Below are positions 59,669 through 64,000 of a DNA stretch of 64,000 bases, piece by piece. Below the pieces are notes generated by a model. The model searched no databases. It saw only the letters and a list, made by a program, of their open reading frames with translations, and had not been told where the DNA came from. Position 1 is the stretch's first letter. Every line of letters starts with the position of its first letter. Made by a program: the position numbers and the translations under genes. The DNA lies in NCBI GenBank assembly GCA_035968315.1, contig JAVYIN010000007.1, positions 156,996 through 220,995 of the forward strand, in the 5' to 3' direction. This DNA is from Nitrospira sp. (GTDB taxonomy: Bacteria; Nitrospirota; Nitrospiria; Nitrospirales; Nitrospiraceae).

Positions 59669-60508
59669 GTGCCCGCTATTGCATTTCTCAACGGCCGATT
59701 TCTTCCCTGGCAAGAGGCCACGGTCTCGATCGAGGACCGTGGGTTCCAATTTGGCGATGGGGTCTACGAGGTGGTCCGGACGTACCATGGCCGGCCCTTC
59801 GAGCTGGAGGCCCATCTCAATCGGCTTGACCGGAGCGCCGGGGAGTTAAGCCTGTCTCAGCCCTATTCAAGAGCGCAGTGGCGGGAATGGATTCAGCAAG
59901 GGATTGAAGAAGCTGGATTTGCCGAAGCGAAAGTCTATATCCAGATAACCCGCGGGGCGGCTCCGAGGGACCATGCCTTTCCCGTCAATGTGCCGCCGAC
60001 GGTGGTGATGACGATCCGTGAGTTGCTGCCGTTCCCGGATCAGACCCGCGCCACCGGAGTGGCCGCTAAGACCTGCGAAGACTTACGCTGGGCACGGTGC
60101 GATATCAAGAGCCTGAATTTATTGGCGAATGTGCTGGCGCGAGAGGAGGCGAAGCGGGCCGGCGTGTTCGAAGCGATTCTTGTCAAAGATGGCCTGGTCA
60201 CGGAAGGGTCGGTCAGCAACGTGATGGCGGTGCAAGCGGGAACGGTGGTCACCGCTCCGGAAGGTCCGCGGATCTTGTCGGGCGTGACACGAACCGTCGT
60301 GTTGGACCTCGCCAGAAAAGAGGGCCTGCCGGTGCGCGAGCAATTCCTGCCAGTCGAGTCGCTCTATGCGGCTGACGAAGTATTTCTCACGGGGACGACC
60401 GTGGAGGTGCTCGGTGTGATTCGGGTCGATGGACGGAGCATCGGGGCCGGTTTTCCCGGTCCGATCACCAGAGCCCTGGCGGCTCGGATGACGGCCCTGA
60501 CGGGGTAG
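59669..60508 (+). CDS. dat: D-amino-acid aminotransferase (PLP fold class IV)
   Basis: 279 residues from GTG 59669, 6 bases after the preceding stop codon. Class IV features: VSIEDRGFQFGDGVYEVVRT, HLNRLDRSAGEL, QITRGAAPRDHAFP, the PLP lysine in CDIKSLNLLANVLA and the late EVFLTGTTVEVLGV. The D-amino-acid type is favoured over branched-chain enzymes by GDGVYEVVR and TRGAAPRDHAFP. Makes D-glutamate or D-alanine for the cell wall. Reading upstream in the frame to 59597 has no family sequence. Confidence 0.95.
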   Translation: MPAIAFLNGRFLPWQEATVSIEDRGFQFGDGVYEVVRTYHGRPFELEAHLNRLDRSAGELSLSQPYSRAQWREWIQQGIEEAGFAEAKVYIQITRGAAPRDHAFPVNVPPTVVMTIRELLPFPDQTRATGVAAKTCEDLRWARCDIKSLNLLANVLAREEAKRAGVFEAILVKDGLVTEGSVSNVMAVQAGTVVTAPEGPRILSGVTRTVVLDLARKEGLPVREQFLPVESLYAADEVFLTGTTVEVLGVIRVDGRSIGAGFPGPITRALAARMTALTG

Positions 60509-60514
60509 TCCCCC

Positions 60515-60543
60515 TTGCTTTGGACAGGGGGGCATGCTAAGGT
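60515..60543 (+). promoter_or_regulatory. Candidate promoter of rimP-nusA-infB
   Basis: TTGCTT (60515-60520), 17-base spacer, TAAGGT (60538-60543). Transcription would begin about 60550, only a few bases before the hairpin at 60555. Confidence 0.5.
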
Positions 60544-60554
60544 TGCGCTGCTGG

Positions 60555-60578
60555 AAGTGGGCTCAGGCCCACTTTTTT
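60555..60578 (+). terminator. Leader hairpin / attenuator before rimP
   Basis: AAGTGGGC (60555-60562), loop TCAG, GCCCACTT (60567-60574), then T-run. It fits an intrinsic terminator either ending the upstream dat unit or, since a promoter lies just upstream, acting in the leader of rimP-nusA-infB; a rimP-leader RNA of similar form is known from gammaproteobacteria. Confidence 0.8.
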
Positions 60579-60618
60579 GTTTGGGCGCTTATTTGGGTGA
60601 CTATTCAGAGGATACGCG

Positions 60619-61110
60619 TTGACTACTCCGGAGCATGGATCCCGGTCGGTCAGTGACCGGCTTCAGGACATCATTTCTCCGATTCTTTGGACGCTGGGGT
60701 TGGAATTAGTGGAAGTGTCGTGTGTCGGGCAGGGGCCGCGCACCATCATCCGCGTATTCATCGATAAGCCGGGCGGCGTCACCGTGAAGGATTGTGAACG
60801 GGCCCATGTCGCTGTGGGGCCCGCATTGGATGTGGCAGATCCGTTTCCCCACACCTATACGCTTGAAGTGTCGTCACCAGGGCTCGATCGCCCCTTCAAA
60901 CGGTTCCAAGATTATCAGCGTGCGGTTGGGAAGCGTGTGAGCCTTAAGCTGAAGGAGCCGCTGCATGGCCAGTGGCGTGTGGTCGGAGAATTGATGCAGG
61001 CGGACGAGGAGTCGATCGTGCTGGCGGTTTCGGCGAAAAAGGCGGCACCGGAACTGGTGACGCTGAACCGGCAGATCATTGCAGAGGCCCGGATCGCCAT
61101 CGAAATATAG
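60619..61110 (+). CDS. rimP: Ribosome maturation factor RimP
   Basis: 163 residues from TTG 60619. Two-domain RimP: N-terminal LQDIISPILWTLGLELVEVS, FIDKPGGVTVKDCERAHVAV in part, VADPFPHTYTLEVSSPGLDR, and a C-terminal SH3-like part with GKRVSLKLKEPLHGQWRVVG. It helps maturation of the 30S subunit. First gene of the rimP-nusA-infB order conserved in most bacteria. The unusual TTG start has only a weak AGAGGA element upstream. Confidence 0.95.
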   Translation: MTTPEHGSRSVSDRLQDIISPILWTLGLELVEVSCVGQGPRTIIRVFIDKPGGVTVKDCERAHVAVGPALDVADPFPHTYTLEVSSPGLDRPFKRFQDYQRAVGKRVSLKLKEPLHGQWRVVGELMQADEESIVLAVSAKKAAPELVTLNRQIIAEARIAIEI

Positions 61111-61165
61111 TGTGCAAGCCGGGGCCGAGACGGTTCCGCTGATGGATCGAGCAGGAGCGTGATGT

Positions 61166-62323
61166 ATGAATCGAGAATTGATCGCAGTCATTGATGAGAT
61201 CGGGCGCCAGAAAGGCATCGACAAGTCCCGCGTGATCGGCGCGATTGAGTCGGCCCTTCAAACGGCGGCCAAAAAGCGATTCGGCCAGGCGGAGAACATT
61301 CAGGTCGAAATTGATCCCAAGACGGGCGAGATCTCCGTCGTGTCGAAGAAAGTCATCGTCGATCAAGTCAGTAATCCCAAAGCCGAAATCTCTCTCCAGG
61401 AAGCGCGGCAATTCGACAGCGAAGCCGAAGTGGGCGATGAAATCGGCTCCTTGATCGAGATGGACGAACTCGGCCGCATCGCCGCCCAGACGGCCAAGCA
61501 AGTCATCTTTCAAAAGGTGCGCGAAGCCGAATGGGAAGCCGTGCAGAAAGAGTACTCGACCCGCCAGGGCGATCTGGTCAACGGCATCATTCTCGGCATG
61601 GAACGGCGCAATTACCTCGTCGATCTCGGAAAGACCGAGGCCGTGCTGCCCATTCAGGAGCAAATTCCCCGGGAGACCTATCGGCGCGGCGATCGGGTGA
61701 AGGCCATGCTGCTGGAGGTTCGCCGGACGCCGAAAGATGTGCAGGTCATTCTGACGCGGAGCCATCCGCAGTTCGTCTCCAAGCTGTTTGAGCTGGAAGT
61801 GCCGGAGGTCATGGAGAAGATCGTCGAGATCAAGTCGGTGGTGCGGGAACCGGGTGACCGGACCAAGATCGCCGTCACCTCGCGGGAAAAAGCCGTCGAT
61901 CCGGTCGGCGCCTGTGTCGGCATCAAGGGGTCCCGGGTGCAAGCGGTCGTGCGCGAGCTGCGGGGCGAGAAGATCGACATCATTACCTGGACGCAGGACC
62001 CGCGTGTGTTCATCGCCGAAGCCCTCAATCCGGCGACGATCGAGAAGGTCGGCATCGATGACGAAAAGAAATCGGCGCTGGTGGTCGTGGCCGATTCGCA
62101 GCTGTCGCTGGCGATCGGCAAGAACGGCCAGAATGTCCGCCTGGCGGCTCGATTGACCGGCTGGAAGATCGATATTATCAGCGCGACCGAGTACGAGAAG
62201 GAAAAAGTCGAGAGAGATAAAGAGATCAAAGCGGCCCTGGCTGAAGAGGCCGAAGCGCAGCGACTCCAGGAAGAAGCGCGGCAGGCTGCCAAGGCAGAAG
62301 AAACCGAAACGACGACAAACTAG
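61166..62323 (+). CDS. nusA: Transcription termination/antitermination protein NusA
   Basis: 385 residues. N-terminal RNA-polymerase-binding domain (MNRELIAVIDEIGRQKGIDK, ALQTAAKKRFGQAENI), S1 domain around 135-200 (DLVNGIILGMERRNYLVDLG), and two KH domains with GACVGIKGSRVQAVVRELRG and LAIGKNGQNVRLAARLTGW. The acidic C-terminal tail is short and there are no C-terminal acidic-repeat domains as in E. coli. Binds RNA polymerase and modulates pausing and termination. Start codon preceded by a GGAGCG element. Between rimP and infB. Confidence 0.97.
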   Translation: MNRELIAVIDEIGRQKGIDKSRVIGAIESALQTAAKKRFGQAENIQVEIDPKTGEISVVSKKVIVDQVSNPKAEISLQEARQFDSEAEVGDEIGSLIEMDELGRIAAQTAKQVIFQKVREAEWEAVQKEYSTRQGDLVNGIILGMERRNYLVDLGKTEAVLPIQEQIPRETYRRGDRVKAMLLEVRRTPKDVQVILTRSHPQFVSKLFELEVPEVMEKIVEIKSVVREPGDRTKIAVTSREKAVDPVGACVGIKGSRVQAVVRELRGEKIDIITWTQDPRVFIAEALNPATIEKVGIDDEKKSALVVVADSQLSLAIGKNGQNVRLAARLTGWKIDIISATEYEKEKVERDKEIKAALAEEAEAQRLQEEARQAAKAEETETTTN

Positions 62324-62347
62324 AATCGAGCACAACCAGTGACAGCT

Positions 62348-64000
62348 ATGCGCGTCTACGAACTTGCCAAGAAGCTGGGGATGGAGAACAAGGATCTCAT
62401 CCCCGAACTGAAGAAAATGGGTGTGTCCGTCGCCTCCCATAGCAGCGCTCTTGACGAGGATACGGTTCACAAGGCGCTGGAAAAGCTCGGTGCGAAAGCG
62501 AAGGGCATGGTCAAGTCAGGCAAGGCGGGGAGTGACGAGGCATCTGCAGCGGATCACCACGATGTGAGCCATGCTTCCAAGGGAGCTGGCGCCAAAGCGG
62601 CGCATGTCGAGGAGGCGGCGAAGCCCGACAAGCGGCGCATCCTCATTAAGAAAAAGAAAGAGGATGAGCCGAGCGAGGGCGCGGTTGTGCCTGCTCCGAT
62701 GAGCGAGGTGGAGAGCCATGCGGCTGCCGCAAGCAGCGTGTCTCCCGCTCAGGCCGAGCCTGCCGCGCATCCGGTCGTGAGCGAGCCGCCGCCGAGTCCG
62801 GTGGCCGAGTTGCCGGAGTTGCCTGAGATCGGGACGATTCTCGCAGAGCCCCCCACGCCTCCCGTGGCGCCGGTGGCTGCCGCGGTGAAGCCGGCTGCCG
62901 GTGCGCCTGGACCAATGACGGCATTGGAGGCGGCCGCTGCCAAGAAAAAGAGCCTGGCGCTTGAGGCCATCGAGGCTGAAGGGCTCAAAGAGAAGCTCAA
63001 GAAGGCGAAGAAGACTGGCCGGCCGAAAGACGAGCAGGATGTGAAGTTCCGCGAGGATGCCGCGCGTTGGGAAGACCTGCGGGCCATTCCTGCGGTGCAG
63101 CGCCGGGACGATCGGTCCAAGCATCTGCATCACGCTCAGCCGGGAGAGGTGACCAAGCCTCGCCGGAAGAGCGTCAAGGTGGCGCCGGGGACGACCGTCA
63201 AGGAATTTGCCGAGCTGATCGGTCAGCGCCCTGCCGACATCGTCAGAAAGCTGATGGAGATGGGGCAGATGCTCACCTTCAATCAGCCGATGAATATGGA
63301 TGCCGCGTCGATGATCGCCGATGAAGCCGGCGTCAAGATCGAAGTTTCCGTCGAAAAGGCCGGCGATGAGCTGTTGGAGCAAGTCGTGCAGGCGGGCAGT
63401 GGCGACGAGCTGTTGGTGCATCGTCCTCCGGTCGTCACGATCATGGGGCATGTGGACCACGGCAAGACCTCCCTGTTGGACGCGATCCGGCAAACCAACG
63501 TCGCGGAAGGCGAAGCGGGCGGCATCACGCAACACATCGGTGCCTATACCGTTTCCGTCAACGGGAAGCAGGTCACGTTCCTGGATACGCCGGGCCACGA
63601 AGCGTTCACGGCCATGCGGGCGCGCGGCGCGAAGGTGACGGATATCGTCATTCTGGTGGTGGCCGCCGACGATGGCGTCATGCCGCAGACGATCGAAGCC
63701 ATCCATCACGCCAAGGCCGCAGGCGTGCCGCTAATCGTAGCCATCAATAAAATCGACAAGCCGGGCGCCAATTCCGATCGCGTCAAGAATGCGTTGTCCG
63801 AGCACGGGCTGGTTTCCGAAGCCTGGGGCGGCGACACGATCATGGTGGAAGTGTCGGCCAAGCAGAAGACCGGGCTCGACAACCTTCTTGAAATGATTCT
63901 TTTGCAGTCCGAAGTGCTGGAGTTGAAGGCTGACCCCAATCGCCAAGCCAAGGGCACGGTGGTCGAGGCCAAGCTCGAACGGGGCCGCGGTCCCGTGGCG
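62348..64000 (+). CDS. infB: Translation initiation factor IF-2, 3' end outside window
   Basis: 551 codons from ATG 62348, still open at the right edge. N-terminal IF2_N domain [20 protein letters not shown], then a long Ala/Pro/Lys-rich linker, a second IF2_N-like part ([20 protein letters not shown]), and the G domain: [14 protein letters not shown] (about residue 367), the GGITQHIG switch, DTPGHEAF and NKIDKP. Recruits initiator tRNA to the 30S subunit. Third gene of the conserved operon, 24 bases after nusA. Confidence 0.97.
   Translation, partial: MRVYELAKKLGMENKDLIPELKKMGVSVASHSSALDEDTVHKALEKLGAKAKGMVKSGKAGSDEASAADHHDVSHASKGAGAKAAHVEEAAKPDKRRILIKKKKEDEPSEGAVVPAPMSEVESHAAAASSVSPAQAEPAAHPVVSEPPPSPVAELPELPEIGTILAEPPTPPVAPVAAAVKPAAGAPGPMTALEAAAAKKKSLALEAIEAEGLKEKLKKAKKTGRPKDEQDVKFREDAARWEDLRAIPAVQRRDDRSKHLHHAQPGEVTKPRRKSVKVAPGTTVKEFAELIGQRPADIVRKLMEMGQMLTFNQPMNMDAASMIADEAGVKIEVSVEKAGDELLEQVVQAGSGDELLVHRPPVVTIMGHVDHGKTSLLDAIRQTNVAEGEAGGITQHIGAYTVSVNGKQVTFLDTPGHEAFTAMRARGAKVTDIVILVVAADDGVMPQTIEAIHHAKAAGVPLIVAINKIDKPGANSDRVKNALSEHGLVSEAWGGDTIMVEVSAKQKTGLDNLLEMILLQSEVLELKADPNRQAKGTVVEAKLERGRGPVA

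Noticed and set aside
61076-62470. 464-codon open frame on the minus strand
   Set aside because: Antisense to nusA and the infB start; Phe/Leu-rich composition is produced by the complement of Glu/Lys codons.

Overview
The window looks like chromosomal DNA of a Nitrospira-type bacterium (phylum Nitrospirota). It is GC-rich and densely coding. It carries no rRNA, tRNA, insertion sequence, prophage or CRISPR that I can see. The assignment is an inference from gene content: paired DUF3015 proteins, FGE-sulfatase-like proteins, many HEAT-repeat proteins, a 50-residue CxxC protein, a cupredoxin and a 2[4Fe-4S] ferredoxin. No ribosomal RNA is present to prove it.

Layout. 1-8.8 kb: a large Pro/Ala-rich membrane protein cut by the left edge; an ECF sigma factor cassette ending in a DUF3106 helical-repeat protein; AIM24 and M48 protease genes; two tandem DUF3015 genes. 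8.8-20 kb: envelope and metabolic genes (DUF4105 protein, MlaA lipoprotein, threonine degradation kbl-tdh, TonB-like, YceI, alcohol dehydrogenase, an FGE-like protein). 20.1-24.0 kb: a four-gene minus-strand cassette encoding an XRE/S24 self-cleaving repressor, a RecA-fold protein without a Walker A motif, a 96-residue helical protein and a family-B DNA polymerase whose proofreading motifs are degraded. I consider this the most interesting system here: it looks like a damage-inducible translesion or mutagenesis cassette, analogous in layout to lexA-imuA-imuB-dnaE2 but built on PolB. 24-33 kb: small regulatory proteins (CxxC protein, PilZ), polA, nth, rpsU, ftcD and DsrE/TusA sulfur-carrier-like proteins. 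33-46 kb: Rieske oxygenase, K+/H+ antiporter, HAD phosphatase, UDP-glucuronate epimerase, MBL and VOC proteins, a second FGE-like protein, hemD, a hydrolase-fold protein and two LPP20-like envelope proteins. 46.2-52.9 kb: a plus-strand block of seven genes, a secreted alkaline-phosphatase-fold protein with a degraded active site, a small secreted protein, and five consecutive HEAT-repeat proteins. 53-64 kb: ugd, CBS protein, spermidine-synthase-like membrane protein, cupredoxin, ferredoxin, DUF192, Rieske ferredoxin, chagasin-like inhibitor, D-amino-acid aminotransferase, then rimP-nusA-infB running off the right edge.

How the genes work together. The repressor/RecA-like/PolB set shares one strand with short gaps or overlaps and a promoter overlapped by a dyad, so autoregulated co-expression is likely. 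kbl and tdh form the two-step threonine-to-glycine route. ugd and the epimerase at 37.9 kb can together supply UDP-glucuronate and UDP-galacturonate for surface polysaccharide. rimP-nusA-infB is the conserved transcription/translation operon, here preceded by a promoter and an immediately following terminator-like hairpin. A GC-rich, partly palindromic intergenic repeat occurs about four times between genes.

Limits: gene functions come from motifs read by eye, promoters are consensus matches, and no database search was possible.
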